From an uncultured Bacillota bacterium (GTDB lineage: Bacteria > Bacillota_I > Bacilli_A > RF39 > UBA660): a stretch of DNA of 64,000 bases. Location of the stretch: the NCBI GenBank assembly GCA_958428295.1, contig CAUAFL010000007.1, positions 1 to 64,000 on the forward strand. Reading direction: 5' to 3'. A program made the position numbers and the translations under genes. Below, one piece after another: positions 43,317 to 53,353 of this stretch (positions are counted from its first letter, which is position 1; each line of letters starts with the position of its first letter). A model generated the notes under the pieces. The model saw nothing but the letters and a program-made list of their open reading frames with translations, searched no databases and was not told the DNA's origin.

Positions 43317-44504
43317 ATGCAGCGGATTATCTTTCATGTAGATGTCAATAATGCCTTTCTATCTTGGACGGCCATCTATTTATTAAAGCAAGGATATCCT
43401 TTGGATATAAGAACGATTCCTGCGATCATTGGAGGCGATGAATCCTTACGTAAAGGTGTTGTTCTAGCGAAAAGTCCAGTGGCCAAAAAGTATGGCATTG
43501 TTACTGCCGAAACCATTTATGCCGCTCGTCTCAAATGCCCTCAACTGCAAACCTTTCCTGCGAATTATGAGTGGTATCAACAACAGTCTCATCTCCTTTA
43601 TCAATATCTAGCAACTTATACACCCGTAATTGAACAATTTTCTATTGATGAGTGCTTCCTAGATATGAGTGGCACTAGGCTTTTATATGGCGATGATTAC
43701 GATGCCTTAGCCAATAGAATGCGCCAAGAAATTAAAGAAAAGTTTGGCTTTACTGTCAATATTGGTATTGGAGCAAACAAGCTTTGTGCCAAAATGGCTA
43801 GTGATTTTGAAAAACCTGATAAGGTACATACCCTTTATCCACACGAAGTAAAGACAAAAATGTGGCCTCTACCAGTAGGGGATTTATTTATGGTAGGCAA
43901 AAAATCATCTCAAAAGCTTCAACAATTAGGAATTACAACAATTGGGCAATTAGCAAGTACGCCCGCTTCTTTATTACAACGTTATTTCAAAAGTCAAGGT
44001 CTTTACCTTAAAGAAGCATCTTGGGGGAAGGATGATAGTCCTGTCGCGCAACACCAACCAAAAAATAAGGGAATTAGTATTTCTCGAACCTTACCATATG
44101 ACTATATAAAAAAGGAAGAATTATTAAAAGTATTAGCGAAAGAAGTAGAAGAATTAGCGTTTGCCCTTAGAAAGCAAAAACTCTATACCAAAACAATTGC
44201 TATTACTTACAAAAACAATCTCTTTAAAAGCTATTCCCATCAACTAACCTTAGCCAATCCAACCAGTACTACCCAAGAAATATACCAACAGATAATCACT
44301 TTATTTGAGTGTAGTTGGAAAGAAGATGCCATTCGTAATATTGGGGTACGATTTTCTGATTTGACAAAAGAGCGGAAAGAACAATTGTCTCTGTTTGATA
44401 AACTGGATGAAAATAAGCAAGATCAAGTAGAAAAGGTAATGGACGAATTAACAGAAAAGTTTGGTAAGAATAGTATTATGCGCGCTAGCAATAAAGAAGA
44501 ATAA
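43317..44504 (+). CDS. dinB: DNA polymerase IV (Y-family translesion polymerase)
   Basis: A 395-residue error-prone polymerase. The first catalytic Asp is in HVDVNNAFLSW, and the second pair Asp111-Glu112 in FSIDECFLDMSG. The little-finger domain follows after about residue 240, and a C-terminal QLSLFDKL, close to the beta-clamp-binding consensus QLSLF, lies near residue 362. GGAAGGAGG precedes the start. Likely SOS-controlled. Confidence 0.93.
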   Translation: MQRIIFHVDVNNAFLSWTAIYLLKQGYPLDIRTIPAIIGGDESLRKGVVLAKSPVAKKYGIVTAETIYAARLKCPQLQTFPANYEWYQQQSHLLYQYLATYTPVIEQFSIDECFLDMSGTRLLYGDDYDALANRMRQEIKEKFGFTVNIGIGANKLCAKMASDFEKPDKVHTLYPHEVKTKMWPLPVGDLFMVGKKSSQKLQQLGITTIGQLASTPASLLQRYFKSQGLYLKEASWGKDDSPVAQHQPKNKGISISRTLPYDYIKKEELLKVLAKEVEELAFALRKQKLYTKTIAITYKNNLFKSYSHQLTLANPTSTTQEIYQQIITLFECSWKEDAIRNIGVRFSDLTKERKEQLSLFDKLDENKQDQVEKVMDELTEKFGKNSIMRASNKEE

Positions 44505-44527
44505 AAAAAGCTACTTTTATTGCTCCA

Positions 44528-44734
44528 TTATTTGACAGAATTAGTAGCATTATTCGAAGAAGATTGAATGCTATTTATCAATATTTGCTGGCTAACATTA
44601 GTGATCATTGCTTGCCCTACAAGTTCTAACCAATGACCAAAACTATGCTGTTCTTCTAGTGTTAAATCGCTTTTTAAGATATTGGCTGTTAAAAACGCTG
44701 ATAGCGTAAAAATACAAGGAGTAACATTAGACAT
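44528..44734 (-). CDS. Small conserved-looking protein, possibly DUF6774-like
   Basis: A 68-residue protein beginning MSNVTPCIFTLSAFLTANIL, followed by LTLEEQHSFGHWLELVGQAMITNVSQQ. AGGTGAAAG before the ATG and a good minus-strand promoter indicate it is real. The PCxF start and the later helix resemble small DUF6774-type proteins known from Firmicutes, from memory and not checked. Weakly amphipathic, no clear membrane span. Function unknown. Confidence 0.6.
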   Translation of the reverse strand: MSNVTPCIFTLSAFLTANILKSDLTLEEQHSFGHWLELVGQAMITNVSQQILINSIQSSSNNATNSVK

Positions 44735-44752
44735 TTTCTTTCACCTACCAAT

Positions 44753-44781
44753 AGTATATGAAATGTTATTTTAGATGACAA
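44753..44781 (-). promoter_or_regulatory. Minus-strand promoter of the 68-residue protein
   Basis: TTGTCA (plus-strand TGACAA 44776-44781), 17 bases, TATACT (plus-strand AGTATA 44753-44758). Confidence 0.8.
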
Positions 44782-44803
44782 TAATCTAGTTTTGTGCTAC
44801 TAT
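44775..44803 (+). promoter_or_regulatory. Plus-strand promoter of the membrane-anchored protein, overlapping the divergent one
   Basis: ATGACA (44775-44780), 17 bases, TACTAT (44798-44803) preceded by TGC. Its -35 shares five bases with the -35 of the divergent promoter. Confidence 0.65.
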
Positions 44804-44822
44804 TAAAATAGGAGGAAATAAT

Positions 44823-45584
44823 ATGAATGAAAATTATCATGTAGATCAATTATCTACTAATAAGAAAAGTACCAAAATTCGTTATCTATTATTAGGGATA
44901 TTAATAGGTATTGTTGTTTGTGGAGTTATTTTCCTGCTCTTACGACAACAAGGCGTCTTAAAAGTCAGTTCATCACCAAAAGAAGCGCAAAATAATCAGA
45001 CTGAAGAAGAAAAGAAAAATCAAAATCATCAATCAGAAGAACCACAAGGAAGTAGTGATGAAAGTACCAAGTCTCTTCTCTTGGGATTTGATTCAACAAA
45101 GTGTATCACTAATAAACAAAATAAATATGTTCTAAGCCATACTAATGGTGACTATGGGATAAATATCACTGTGGATGAAACTCAAAAGGGGGTAACATTA
45201 GGGATTAACAGGGCTCGTTTAATGGCTGCTTTAGGGCTTGATAATGGTAATACTACGAGTCCTAGCTATACCTTAGAAAACTATACTGTCACTAATTTTT
45301 CTCAAGAAGTACAAGACATTTATTTAGGGGGCTTTGGTCAGGATAGTACTGGTATTATGATTTTTTATCTGATGAAAGATGGAACAGTAGAGTATACACC
45401 GCTCAAAAAGGCCGTACAACAAAATAATTTTATTTCTTATGGGACCATAGTAGGAGTTGAGAATATTGTGAAATTTTATAATGCCTCTTTTAGCCAGGGT
45501 CAAACAGGAAACGGAATGACTGTCTTAGCGCAAAAAATGGATGGTACTTTCTATGATTTACAAGATATCATCCCTAAGTCTTAA
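44823..45584 (+). CDS. Membrane-anchored extracytoplasmic protein of unknown function
   Basis: A 253-residue protein: cytoplasmic N-terminus of about 22 residues, one membrane segment (about 23-43), a disordered linker rich in Gln, Asn, Glu and Ser (about 50-85), and a globular domain of about 165 residues that contains VQDIYLGGFGQDSTGIMIFYLMKDGTVEY-like beta-rich sequence (shown only in part: the strand FYLMKDGTVEYTPL). AGGAGG precedes the start. I do not recognise the domain. It is followed after 6 bases by a phosphodiesterase gene. Confidence 0.65.
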   Translation: MNENYHVDQLSTNKKSTKIRYLLLGILIGIVVCGVIFLLLRQQGVLKVSSSPKEAQNNQTEEEKKNQNHQSEEPQGSSDESTKSLLLGFDSTKCITNKQNKYVLSHTNGDYGINITVDETQKGVTLGINRARLMAALGLDNGNTTSPSYTLENYTVTNFSQEVQDIYLGGFGQDSTGIMIFYLMKDGTVEYTPLKKAVQQNNFISYGTIVGVENIVKFYNASFSQGQTGNGMTVLAQKMDGTFYDLQDIIPKS

Positions 45585-45590
45585 CTCCCA

Positions 45591-46163
45591 ATGCGAATAT
45601 TATTTATATCTGATCTTCATGGCAAAGTAGCAAATTTGAAAATATTAAAATCACAACTTAATCTTGATCACTTTGATAAAGTGGTAGTACTAGGGGATTT
45701 ATATACTACTTCCCCTTTTCTTGACGTTGGGAAAATTCCTCTCAATGATCAAATAGAGGACTTCCTATCGCAATATCAAGATAAACTACTGTGCCTACGC
45801 GGTAATTGTGATACTGATCTCGACGTTCAAAGAAGTGCTCTGTCCTTCTTTGAGGGGATGTATCACCTGAAAGTGGCAAACCTTGACTTATATTTAACGC
45901 ATGGGCAAGATGCTAGTTTTGAAGGTCGGCATCAACTTTCCTTTCAAAAGGGAATTCTCATTTATGGCCATTTTCATATTCCTTATATTAAAAAATTGGA
46001 CGATAGAATTTATATTTGTGTTGGTTCACTCTCCCTACCACGTGGTGGTAGCCCAGCGAGTTATTTAATTTACGAGAATAACACATTTACCCTATATACC
46101 ATCGGTGGTCAAAAATTGCAACAATATACAATCATGGAAAAAGAGATTAGAAAAAACGACTAA
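45591..46163 (+). CDS. YfcE/MJ0936-family metallophosphoesterase
   Basis: A 190-residue cytosolic phosphodiesterase of the calcineurin-like superfamily. Metal ligands are in FISDLHGK, VVLGDLY, LRGNCDTD, LTHGQD and IYGHFHIPY. The YfcE family hydrolyses artificial phosphodiesters; the natural substrate is unclear. No Shine-Dalgarno is visible before the ATG, which lies 6 bases after the previous stop, so translation probably depends on coupling. Confidence 0.88.
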   Translation: MRILFISDLHGKVANLKILKSQLNLDHFDKVVVLGDLYTTSPFLDVGKIPLNDQIEDFLSQYQDKLLCLRGNCDTDLDVQRSALSFFEGMYHLKVANLDLYLTHGQDASFEGRHQLSFQKGILIYGHFHIPYIKKLDDRIYICVGSLSLPRGGSPASYLIYENNTFTLYTIGGQKLQQYTIMEKEIRKND

Positions 46164-46230
46164 TTTCTTTTTTGTTATCATAAACTAGCACGAAAGCTTT
46201 GAAAAATAACAGAAAATTTGCAGTTTAGGG

Positions 46231-46259
46231 TTGCAATTTAAAAAAGAGCATGTTAAAAT
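46231..46259 (+). promoter_or_regulatory. Promoter of the S10-spc-alpha operon
   Basis: TTGCAA (46231-46236), 17 bases, TAAAAT (46254-46259). Confidence 0.8.
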
Positions 46260-46265
46260 TAAATA

Positions 46266-46365
46266 CGTGTGGCTGCTTAGATGTGGGAGGTTGCTGATAC
46301 GCTAGGTTGAGTTGTCAATTAGCTATCGGGTTATTCACACGGAGCAAGTCTATACTAGATATAGG
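46266..46365 (+). promoter_or_regulatory. Structured rpsJ leader RNA
   Basis: CGTGTG (46266-46271) pairs with CACACG (46336-46341), enclosing a 64-base domain with GTGGGAGG and a Gly-Gly-type hairpin region; a second small hairpin CTATA with TATAG lies at 46350-46364. It spans most of the 120-base leader of the ribosomal superoperon and may be an L4 or other r-protein autoregulatory site, by analogy with S10 leaders. Confidence 0.55.
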
Positions 46366-46382
46366 CGAAGGGAGGATAAAAT

Positions 46383-46694
46383 ATGTCAACGCAAAAAGTT
46401 CGCATCAAGTTAAAAGCATATGACCATAGAGTTTTGGATAATGCTGTAACGAAAATTGTTGAAACCATTAAAAGAAGTGGAGGAGAAATTTCAGGACCAG
46501 TGCCATTACCAACGGAAATTGAAAAATTCACTATTTTACGTGCTGTTCATAAATATAAGGATAGCCGTGAACAATTTGAAATGCGTACACACAAAAGATT
46601 AATTGACATCAAAAATCCAAGTAAGGATACAATCGATGCATTAGCACATTTGGATTTGCCAAGTGGTGTTGATATTCAAATCAAAACAATATAA
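46383..46694 (+). CDS. rpsJ: 30S ribosomal protein S10 (uS10)
   Basis: 103 residues; S10 is in the 30S head and also pairs with NusB and NusG in transcription. Contains [13 protein letters not shown] and [17 protein letters not shown], both family signatures. First gene of the superoperon, GGAGG before the ATG. Confidence 0.97.
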   Translation: MSTQKVRIKLKAYDHRVLDNAVTKIVETIKRSGGEISGPVPLPTEIEKFTILRAVHKYKDSREQFEMRTHKRLIDIKNPSKDTIDALAHLDLPSGVDIQIKTI

Positions 46695-46706
46695 TAGGAG
46701 GATATT

Positions 46707-47423
46707 ATGAAGAAAGGAATCTTAGGAAAAAAGCTAGGAATGACCCAAGTATTTACTAAAGAAGGTAAATTAATTCCAGTCACTGTTGTCGAAGTTCAAC
46801 CTAATGTAATTACACAAATTAAAACAGCAGAAAAAGATGGTTATGAAGCAATTCAATTAAGTTATGAAACCGTAACGGAAAAAAGAAGCTCAAAACCAAA
46901 GATGGGGCATACTGCGAAAGCAAATACAGAACCTAAGCGCTTCTTGAGAGAAATAAGAGGAGTTAACGTAAGCGATTACACATTAGGACAAGTATTAGCA
47001 GCAGATGTTTTTACAGCTGGTGAAATCGTTGATGTTACAGGAATCAGTAAAGGAAAAGGGTTCCAAGGTGTCATCAAACGTCATAACCAATCACGTGGTC
47101 CCATGGGACACGGCTCTCAGTATCATAGAGGTGTTGGTTCTCTTGGAACGATGAGACCAATGCATGTATTAAAAGGTAAAAAATTACCAGGACAAATGGG
47201 GAATGTAAAATCAACTGTTCAAAACCTTGAAATTGTAGCTGTTGATTTAGAAAACAATGTAATTTTAATTAAAGGAAATGTACCTGGCCCTAAAAAAAGC
47301 TTAGTTATTATTCAAACTGCTGTTAAAAAGCCAGGCGTAAAACATACCGCAGCTGACTTAATCACTTATGAAAAGGCAGAAAAAACATCTGTTGAACCTG
47401 CATCAGAAGAAGTGTCAGAATAA
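46707..47423 (+). CDS. rplC: 50S ribosomal protein L3 (uL3), C-terminally extended
   Basis: 238 residues, about 28 longer than the usual 210. The core starts [13 protein letters not shown] and includes the GTGKGFQG-like [14 protein letters not shown] and [12 protein letters not shown] loop reaching the peptidyl-transferase centre. The extra C-terminal tail ([19 protein letters not shown]) is acidic and low complexity. Confidence 0.96.
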   Translation: MKKGILGKKLGMTQVFTKEGKLIPVTVVEVQPNVITQIKTAEKDGYEAIQLSYETVTEKRSSKPKMGHTAKANTEPKRFLREIRGVNVSDYTLGQVLAADVFTAGEIVDVTGISKGKGFQGVIKRHNQSRGPMGHGSQYHRGVGSLGTMRPMHVLKGKKLPGQMGNVKSTVQNLEIVAVDLENNVILIKGNVPGPKKSLVIIQTAVKKPGVKHTAADLITYEKAEKTSVEPASEEVSE

Positions 47424-47479
47424 TCATCACAACGTAAGTGAAAACAATAATAAACAATGTGATGAAAGGAGGATAAAAG

Positions 47480-48106
47480 ATGGAAAAGATAGAACTTTTA
47501 AATCTTAAAGGTGAAAAAGTAAAAGAATTAAAATTAAATGAAGAAATATTTGGAATTACCCCCAATGATAAAGTCTTATATGATGCTATTATTTTACAAC
47601 AAGCATCACTAAGACAAGGCACTCATTCTACAAAAAATCGTTCTGAAGTAAGTGGTGGAGGCCGTAAACCCTGGAGACAAAAAGGAACAGGACATGCCCG
47701 ACAAGGTTCTATTAGAGCAGTTCAATGGGTCGGTGGAGGCCGTTATGGAACTCCCGTACCAAGAGATTATAGTAAAAAACAAAATCGTAAAGAAAGACGT
47801 TTAGCACTAAAAAGTGCACTAAGTCATAAATTTCTAGCAAATGAAGTCATTGTGATGGAAGAACTAGTATTTACAACACCAAAAACAAAAGAGATGATCG
47901 GATTGCTACAAAGTTTGAAAGTAGCTGACAAGAAAGTATTATTTGTAGTAGATAAGTTTGAAGAAAATGTTATTTTAGCATCACGTAATCTTCAAAATGT
48001 AGCGATTATTGCTGATTATGAGATAAATGTTTTGGATTTAGTCAATGCCGATATCGTCATCTTTACAAACCAAGCGTTAAACCAAATAGAGGAGGCTCTT
48101 AAATAA
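47480..48106 (+). CDS. rplD: 50S ribosomal protein L4 (uL4)
   Basis: 208 residues. The extended loop that reaches the exit tunnel is seen as GGGRKPWRQKGTGHARQGS. In other bacteria L4 represses the S10 operon. The stop overlaps the start of rplW. Confidence 0.96.
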   Translation: MEKIELLNLKGEKVKELKLNEEIFGITPNDKVLYDAIILQQASLRQGTHSTKNRSEVSGGGRKPWRQKGTGHARQGSIRAVQWVGGGRYGTPVPRDYSKKQNRKERRLALKSALSHKFLANEVIVMEELVFTTPKTKEMIGLLQSLKVADKKVLFVVDKFEENVILASRNLQNVAIIADYEINVLDLVNADIVIFTNQALNQIEEALK

Positions 48107-48387
48107 TGGATACAAGATATTTAGAAATCATTAAAGAACCGGTAATTACCGAAAAGAGCGGAACCCTAGCTCAAAGTGGACAATACGTTTTTAAAGTAGA
48201 TCCTAAAGCAAATAAGACAGAAATTAAACTTGCAATCGAAAAGATTTTTCATGTTCATGTGAAAGAGATTAGAACGATTCAAGTAAAACCTAAAAAGAGA
48301 AGAGTTGGTCGTTACAGCGGACTTACAAATCGTGCTAAAAAAGCAATTGTAACTTTAGCTGACGGTGAACAAATCGATCTTGGTTAG
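48106..48387 (+). CDS. rplW: 50S ribosomal protein L23 (uL23)
   Basis: 93 residues; lies at the tunnel exit and is the docking site for trigger factor and SRP. Begins with IIKEPVITEKS and has YVFKVDPKANKTEIKLAIE. One-base overlap with rplD. Confidence 0.95.
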   Translation: MDTRYLEIIKEPVITEKSGTLAQSGQYVFKVDPKANKTEIKLAIEKIFHVHVKEIRTIQVKPKKRRVGRYSGLTNRAKKAIVTLADGEQIDLG

Positions 48388-48403
48388 AAGGAGGAAATAA
48401 ACA

Positions 48404-49234
48404 ATGGCAATTAAAAATTATAAACCTACTACACCAGGACAAAGAAAAAAGAGTACTCTTGTCAATGCGGAAATTACTAAAAGTAGCCCTGAGAAAAACT
48501 TAACAGTCACTCTAAAAAGTAAAGCTGGACGGAATAATCAGGGAAAGATTACAGTTCGTCACCAAGGTGGAGGAGTAAAAAGAAAATACCGAATCATTGA
48601 TTTCAAGAGAAATAAATTAGATGTTGAAGGTGTAGTAGCAAGTATTGAATATGATCCAAACAGAACGGCTAATATTGCCTTAATTAATTATTTAGATGGA
48701 GAAAAAAGATATATTCTTGCCCCTAAAGGGTTAAAAGTTGGTGATCGGATTTTAGCATCTTCTACTGCGGATATTAAAGTAGGAAATGCCTTACCAATAA
48801 TGAATATTCCTGTGGGTACTACCATTCATAACATCGAACTTCGTCCTGGAAAAGGCGGCGAGTTAGCGCGTAGTGCTGGTACTTCAGCACAAATTCTTGG
48901 CCGTGAAGGAAATTATGTTATGATTCGCCTATCGAGTGGTGAACAAAGAAAAGTGCTTGGCACTTGTATGGCTACGGTTGGTGTTGTGGGCAATGAAGAT
49001 AGTAGTCTTGTAAAATTGGGAAAAGCCGGACGGAAACGTCATATGGGAATACGTCCAACGGTTCGTGGTTCTGTTATGAACCCTAATGATCATCCACATG
49101 GTGGTGGAGAAGGTCGTGCGCCAATTGGTCGCAAGGCACCACTTACCCCTTGGGGAAAACCTGCTCTTGGTTATAAAACAAGAAATAATAAACAGACTGA
49201 CAAATTCATTGTTCGTCGTCGGGGAAGTAAATAG
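48404..49234 (+). CDS. rplB: 50S ribosomal protein L2 (uL2)
   Basis: 276 residues; needed for subunit association and peptidyl transfer. [20 protein letters not shown] near the N-terminus and the essential His loop in [18 protein letters not shown] near the C-terminus are conserved. Confidence 0.97.
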   Translation: MAIKNYKPTTPGQRKKSTLVNAEITKSSPEKNLTVTLKSKAGRNNQGKITVRHQGGGVKRKYRIIDFKRNKLDVEGVVASIEYDPNRTANIALINYLDGEKRYILAPKGLKVGDRILASSTADIKVGNALPIMNIPVGTTIHNIELRPGKGGELARSAGTSAQILGREGNYVMIRLSSGEQRKVLGTCMATVGVVGNEDSSLVKLGKAGRKRHMGIRPTVRGSVMNPNDHPHGGGEGRAPIGRKAPLTPWGKPALGYKTRNNKQTDKFIVRRRGSK

Positions 49235-49245
49235 GAGGAAAAATT

Positions 49246-49515
49246 ATGGCAAGAAGTTTAAAAAAGGGACCTTATGTTTTTGATCGATTATTAAAAAAGG
49301 TTCAAGAATTAAATAAAAATGGCAAAAAAGAAGTAATCAAAACATATTCACGCCGTTCCACAATTTTCCCTGATTTCATTGGTCACACCTTTGCTGTACA
49401 TAATGGAAAAGAATTTATTCCAGTCTATGTTACGGAAGATATGGTAGGACACAAGTTAGGAGAATTTGCTTTAACTCGTAAAAGCGGTGGACACGGAAAC
49501 GATAAGAAAAAATAG
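49246..49515 (+). CDS. rpsS: 30S ribosomal protein S19 (uS19)
   Basis: 89 residues: [14 protein letters not shown] at the start, [21 protein letters not shown] (conserved core) and [12 protein letters not shown]. In the 30S head near the A site. Confidence 0.96.
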   Translation: MARSLKKGPYVFDRLLKKVQELNKNGKKEVIKTYSRRSTIFPDFIGHTFAVHNGKEFIPVYVTEDMVGHKLGEFALTRKSGGHGNDKKK

Positions 49516-49539
49516 TAGGACAAAAAGGAGACAAGAATT

Positions 49540-49878
49540 ATGGAAAATGAAGTACAAGCAATTGCTAAAATGCAAAGGATTTCTCCTATCAAAGCTCGTC
49601 TAGTTATCGATATGATACGCGGTAAAAAGGTGGCAGATGCCCTTGCTATTTTAGAAAATACCAATAAAAAGGGTGCTGTCCTAATTAAAAAAGTCGTCAA
49701 CTCTGCTGTTGCCAATGCGACTAATAATAATGGTTTAAAAGTAGAAGACTTATATATTAGTGAAGCCCGTGTTGATAATGGGCCTGTGATGAAACGTGTT
49801 ATGTTTGATTCGCGTGGTCACATTGGTCACAACGATAAAAGAACAAGTCACATTGTTATTAAAGTGGCTGTAAAATAA
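49540..49878 (+). CDS. rplV: 50S ribosomal protein L22 (uL22)
   Basis: 112 residues with the hairpin that lines the exit tunnel (DEARVDNGPVMKR-like SEARVDNGPVMKR), and RISPIKARLVIDMIRGK. The macrolide-relevant loop looks wild-type. Confidence 0.96.
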   Translation: MENEVQAIAKMQRISPIKARLVIDMIRGKKVADALAILENTNKKGAVLIKKVVNSAVANATNNNGLKVEDLYISEARVDNGPVMKRVMFDSRGHIGHNDKRTSHIVIKVAVK

Positions 49879-49894
49879 TTAAGGAGGAACAATA

Positions 49895-50548
49895 ATGGGA
49901 CAAAAAGTTGATCCAATTGGACTAAGACTTGGTATCAATAAAGACTGGGAAGCCAAATGGTATGCTGGTAAAAAAGATTTCTCAAAGATATTAGAACGTG
50001 ATTTATTAATACGTAATTATATTGCGAAGAACCTAAAAAATGCGGGAATCGCAAAAGTGGAAATTGAGCGCACTGCTAAAAAATGTGAAGTAACCATTCA
50101 TACCTCTAAACCTGGTGTTATTATCGGCCGTGGTGGCGAAGAAATTACCAAGCTAAGAAAGGCAATTTCTAAACAAGTCGGTGAAGATGTTCAAATTTCT
50201 ATTGTGGACATTAAAAAAGCCGATATAAACGCACAGTTAGTCGCTGATTCAATTGCTAATCAAATTAGCAATCGTGCCTCATTTAGAATGGCACAAAAAA
50301 GAGCAATTAGAAATGCTATAAAAGCGGGCGCAAAAGGAATTAAAACTCAAGTATCAGGTCGTCTAGGTGGTGCTGACATGGCACGTAGTGAAGGCTATAC
50401 AGAAGGAACAATTCCCCTACATACGTTGAGAGCAGATGTTGATTATGCAACTAGTGAGGCTGCTACTACATTTGGTAAGATTGGTGTGAAAGTATGGATT
50501 TATAAAGGTGAGATCCTAAAAGATAAAAAGGCTAAAGGAGGTAATTAA
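49895..50548 (+). CDS. rpsC: 30S ribosomal protein S3 (uS3)
   Basis: 217 residues: [15 protein letters not shown]-terminus, KH domain with [12 protein letters not shown], and [12 protein letters not shown]. Part of the mRNA entry channel. Confidence 0.97.
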   Translation: MGQKVDPIGLRLGINKDWEAKWYAGKKDFSKILERDLLIRNYIAKNLKNAGIAKVEIERTAKKCEVTIHTSKPGVIIGRGGEEITKLRKAISKQVGEDVQISIVDIKKADINAQLVADSIANQISNRASFRMAQKRAIRNAIKAGAKGIKTQVSGRLGGADMARSEGYTEGTIPLHTLRADVDYATSEAATTFGKIGVKVWIYKGEILKDKKAKGGN

Positions 50549-50549
50549 T

Positions 50550-50972
50550 ATGTTAATTCCATCAAGAACTAAATATCGTCGTGTACATAGATTACCTTAC
50601 GAAGGCAAATCCCGTGGTAACACAGAATTACATTTTGGAGAATATGGTTTACAAGCAAAAGAAGGTGCTTGGATTACCACTAACCAAATTGAAGCTGCTC
50701 GTGTGGCTATGACACGTTATATGAAACGTGGTGGTAAAGTGTGGATTAATATTTTCCCTCATTTACCACTAACTGCCAAACCAATTGGTACACGTCAAGG
50801 TAAAGGTAAAGGTAATGTTGAAAAGTGGGTAGCAGTAGTGAAAGAAGGAAAGATCATGTTTGAAATTTCTGGTGTTTCTGAAGAAGTAGCAAGAGAAGCC
50901 CTACGGCTTGCTAGTCATAAATTACCAATTGCCACAAAATTTGTAAAAAAAGAAACTGGTGGTGAACAATAA
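50550..50972 (+). CDS. rplP: 50S ribosomal protein L16 (uL16)
   Basis: 140 residues: [11 protein letters not shown] start, WIHIFPHLP-type [32 protein letters not shown]. Located at the A-site of the 50S. One-base stop/start overlap with rpmC. Confidence 0.96.
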   Translation: MLIPSRTKYRRVHRLPYEGKSRGNTELHFGEYGLQAKEGAWITTNQIEAARVAMTRYMKRGGKVWINIFPHLPLTAKPIGTRQGKGKGNVEKWVAVVKEGKIMFEISGVSEEVAREALRLASHKLPIATKFVKKETGGEQ

Positions 50973-51175
50973 TGAAGGTTAAAGAAATTAGAGAACTATC
51001 CAATGAAGAAATCAACGAGAAGTTAAAAGAATCAAAAGAAGAGCTATTCAACTTACGCTTTAGTCAAGCGACTGGAAACTTAGAAAAACCTTCAAGACTT
51101 AGAGAATTAAGACACACCGTTGCAAGACTAAAAACCGTTTTAAAAGAACGCGAAAATATGGAAAAGGTTGATTAG
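50972..51175 (+). CDS. rpmC: 50S ribosomal protein L29 (uL29)
   Basis: 67 residues, helical hairpin: [11 protein letters not shown], then [22 protein letters not shown]. Tunnel-exit protein next to L23. Confidence 0.95.
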   Translation: MKVKEIRELSNEEINEKLKESKEELFNLRFSQATGNLEKPSRLRELRHTVARLKTVLKERENMEKVD

Positions 51176-51186
51176 GAGGGAATTTT

Positions 51187-51447
51187 ATGGAAAAGAAAAA
51201 AAGTCAAGAATTAGTTGGTAAAGTAGTTAGTGCAACAAATGATAAGACAATCACTGTCCTTGTAGAAACACATAAAATGCACCCACTATATCACAAACGC
51301 GTAAAATCATCAAAAAAATATAGTGTACATGATGAGACCAACAAAGCTAAAGTGGGAGATGTCGTTAGAATTGTGGAAACCAAACCAATTTCTAAAACGA
51401 AACATTTCTACTTAAAAGAAATTGTAAAAGAAGCAGTTATTCTATAA
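51187..51447 (+). CDS. rpsQ: 30S ribosomal protein S17 (uS17)
   Basis: 86 residues, OB fold: [51 protein letters not shown]. Confidence 0.95.
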   Translation: MEKKKSQELVGKVVSATNDKTITVLVETHKMHPLYHKRVKSSKKYSVHDETNKAKVGDVVRIVETKPISKTKHFYLKEIVKEAVIL

Positions 51448-51474
51448 CTCTAAAGACAAAGGAGGAAGTAATCT

Positions 51475-51843
51475 ATGTTACAACAAGAAAGTAGATTAAA
51501 AGTTGCTGATAACTCTGGAGCGCGTGAAGTACTTGTGATTCGTTGCCTTGGTGGAAGTAGCCGTAAGACTGCTAATATTGGGGATATCGTCGTCGCAACT
51601 GTAAAAAATGCAATTCCAAATTCACCTGTTCCTAAGGGAAAAGTAGTAAAGGCTGTCATCGTTAGAAGCAAGCAAGGGGTCCGTCGTAGTGATGGAAGCT
51701 ATATCAAGTTTGATGACAATGCTTGCGTCATTATTCGGGATGATAAAAGTCCTATTGGAACCCGTATTTTCGGACCAGTCGCTCGTGAACTTCGTGATAA
51801 AGACTATATGAAAATTGTTTCACTTGCGAAAGAAGTACTATAA
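51475..51843 (+). CDS. rplN: 50S ribosomal protein L14 (uL14)
   Basis: 122 residues: [19 protein letters not shown] and [28 protein letters not shown]. Intersubunit bridge protein and RsfS target. Confidence 0.96.
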   Translation: MLQQESRLKVADNSGAREVLVIRCLGGSSRKTANIGDIVVATVKNAIPNSPVPKGKVVKAVIVRSKQGVRRSDGSYIKFDDNACVIIRDDKSPIGTRIFGPVARELRDKDYMKIVSLAKEVL

Positions 51844-51853
51844 GGAGGAAACT

Positions 51854-52162
51854 ATGAAGTTAAAAGTAGGAGATAAAGTGGTAGTTATTTCTGGTTCTGA
51901 CAAAGGGAAAACGGGGAAAATTATCAAAACATTAAGAAATGAAAATAAAGTCATTGTCGAAGGGGTACATATCGTTAAAAAACATCAAAAAGGCAATGGC
52001 CAAGAAACTGGTGGTATTGTGGAAATTGAAGCTCCAATTGCTGTTTCTAATGTGATGATTGTCGATCCCAAGACCAAAAAGGGAACAAGAATTGGCCATA
52101 CAATAGATAAAAACAATAAAAAAGTAAGAATCAGTACCAAATCAAAAGAAGTACTTGACTAG
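51854..52162 (+). CDS. rplX: 50S ribosomal protein L24 (uL24)
   Basis: 102 residues with an N-terminal KOW motif (GDKVVVISGSDKGKTGKI). I use ATG 51854, 7 bases after AAGGAGG, and not the in-frame ATG at 51815 that lies inside rplN. Confidence 0.95.
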   Translation: MKLKVGDKVVVISGSDKGKTGKIIKTLRNENKVIVEGVHIVKKHQKGNGQETGGIVEIEAPIAVSNVMIVDPKTKKGTRIGHTIDKNNKKVRISTKSKEVLD

Positions 52163-52182
52163 TGGAAGGAGGGTATTAATAG

Positions 52183-52722
52183 ATGAATCGTCTAAAAGAA
52201 AAATACCTAAAAGAAGTTGTTCCAAGTTTAATGAGTAAATACAACTACAAATCAATAATGGAAGTACCCAAGCTTGAGAAAGTAGTCATCAACATGGGAG
52301 TAGGAGATGCCACTATAAATTCTAAATTATTAGAGGCAGCGGTAAATGATCTAGAAAAAATTTCAGGACAGAAACCAGTGGTAACAAAAGCAAAGAAATC
52401 CATTGCTGGATTTAAAATCCGTGAAGGACAAAGTATAGGATGTAAAGTTACCCTTAGAGCTGAAAATATGTATAATTTTGTGGACAAATTAATTTCTATG
52501 TCATTACCACAAGTACGTGACTTCCGTGGTGTTAATCCAAAAGCTTTCGATGGTAGAGGAAATTATACGCTAGGAATTAAAGAGCAATTAATTTTTGGAG
52601 AAATTAATTATGATGAAGTAGTAAAAGTACGTGGGATGGATATTATTTTTGTTACCACTGCGAAAACGAATGAAGAAGCTTATGACTTATTAAATGGACT
52701 TGGAATTCCTTTTAGAAAGTAA
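52183..52722 (+). CDS. rplE: 50S ribosomal protein L5 (uL5)
   Basis: 179 residues; binds 5S rRNA. Conserved: [57 protein letters not shown] (core DFRGVNP). Confidence 0.96.
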   Translation: MNRLKEKYLKEVVPSLMSKYNYKSIMEVPKLEKVVINMGVGDATINSKLLEAAVNDLEKISGQKPVVTKAKKSIAGFKIREGQSIGCKVTLRAENMYNFVDKLISMSLPQVRDFRGVNPKAFDGRGNYTLGIKEQLIFGEINYDEVVKVRGMDIIFVTTAKTNEEAYDLLNGLGIPFRK

Positions 52723-52733
52723 GGGAGGATAAA

Positions 52734-52916
52734 ATGGCAAAAAAAAGTATGATTGTAAAACAAAGTAGGCCAAAGTATAAAGTACGTGAATACTCTCGTT
52801 GTTCACGTTGTGGTAGACCACATGCTGTCATGAGCAAGTTTGGTATCTGCCGTATTTGCTTCCGCGAATTGGCTTATAAAGGACAAATACCAGGCGTTAA
52901 AAAATCTAGCTGGTAA
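52734..52916 (+). CDS. rpsN: 30S ribosomal protein S14, zinc-binding type (uS14)
   Basis: 60 residues with four zinc-ligand cysteines (CSRCG and CRICF). The short zinc form is ancestral; a zinc-independent paralogue induced by zinc starvation may exist elsewhere. Confidence 0.96.
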   Translation: MAKKSMIVKQSRPKYKVREYSRCSRCGRPHAVMSKFGICRICFRELAYKGQIPGVKKSSW

Positions 52917-52933
52917 AAAAGGAGGGACATGAA

Positions 52934-53335
52934 ATGGCTGTCGTTACAGATACAATTGCAGATATGTTAACAAGAATTCGTAATGCAAATCAAATGCGTT
53001 ATACAGAAGTAAAAGTACCTGCATCAAATATGAAAATCGAAATTGCCAAAATTTTGAAAAATGAAGGATTTATTGTTGATTATAAAATAGACAATAATGA
53101 TGTACAGAAAACGATTGTACTAACCTTAAAATATGGTGACAATAAAGAAAGAGTAATTACTGGACTTAAGAGAATCTCAAAACCAGGACTTCGTGTATAT
53201 GCCAAAAATGATGAAATTCCTAAAGTGTTAAATGGCTTAGGGATCGCAATTTTATCAACTTCTCAAGGTATTATGACAGATAAAGAAGCCCGTAAATTAA
53301 ATATTGGTGGCGAAGTTCTAGCCTATGTTTGGTAA
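52934..53335 (+). CDS. rpsH: 30S ribosomal protein S8 (uS8)
   Basis: 133 residues: [14 protein letters not shown] start, [10 protein letters not shown] and [19 protein letters not shown]. Central-domain binder; translational regulator of the spc operon in E. coli. Confidence 0.96.
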   Translation: MAVVTDTIADMLTRIRNANQMRYTEVKVPASNMKIEIAKILKNEGFIVDYKIDNNDVQKTIVLTLKYGDNKERVITGLKRISKPGLRVYAKNDEIPKVLNGLGIAILSTSQGIMTDKEARKLNIGGEVLAYVW

Positions 53336-53353
53336 GATGAGGGAGGTGTCAAA

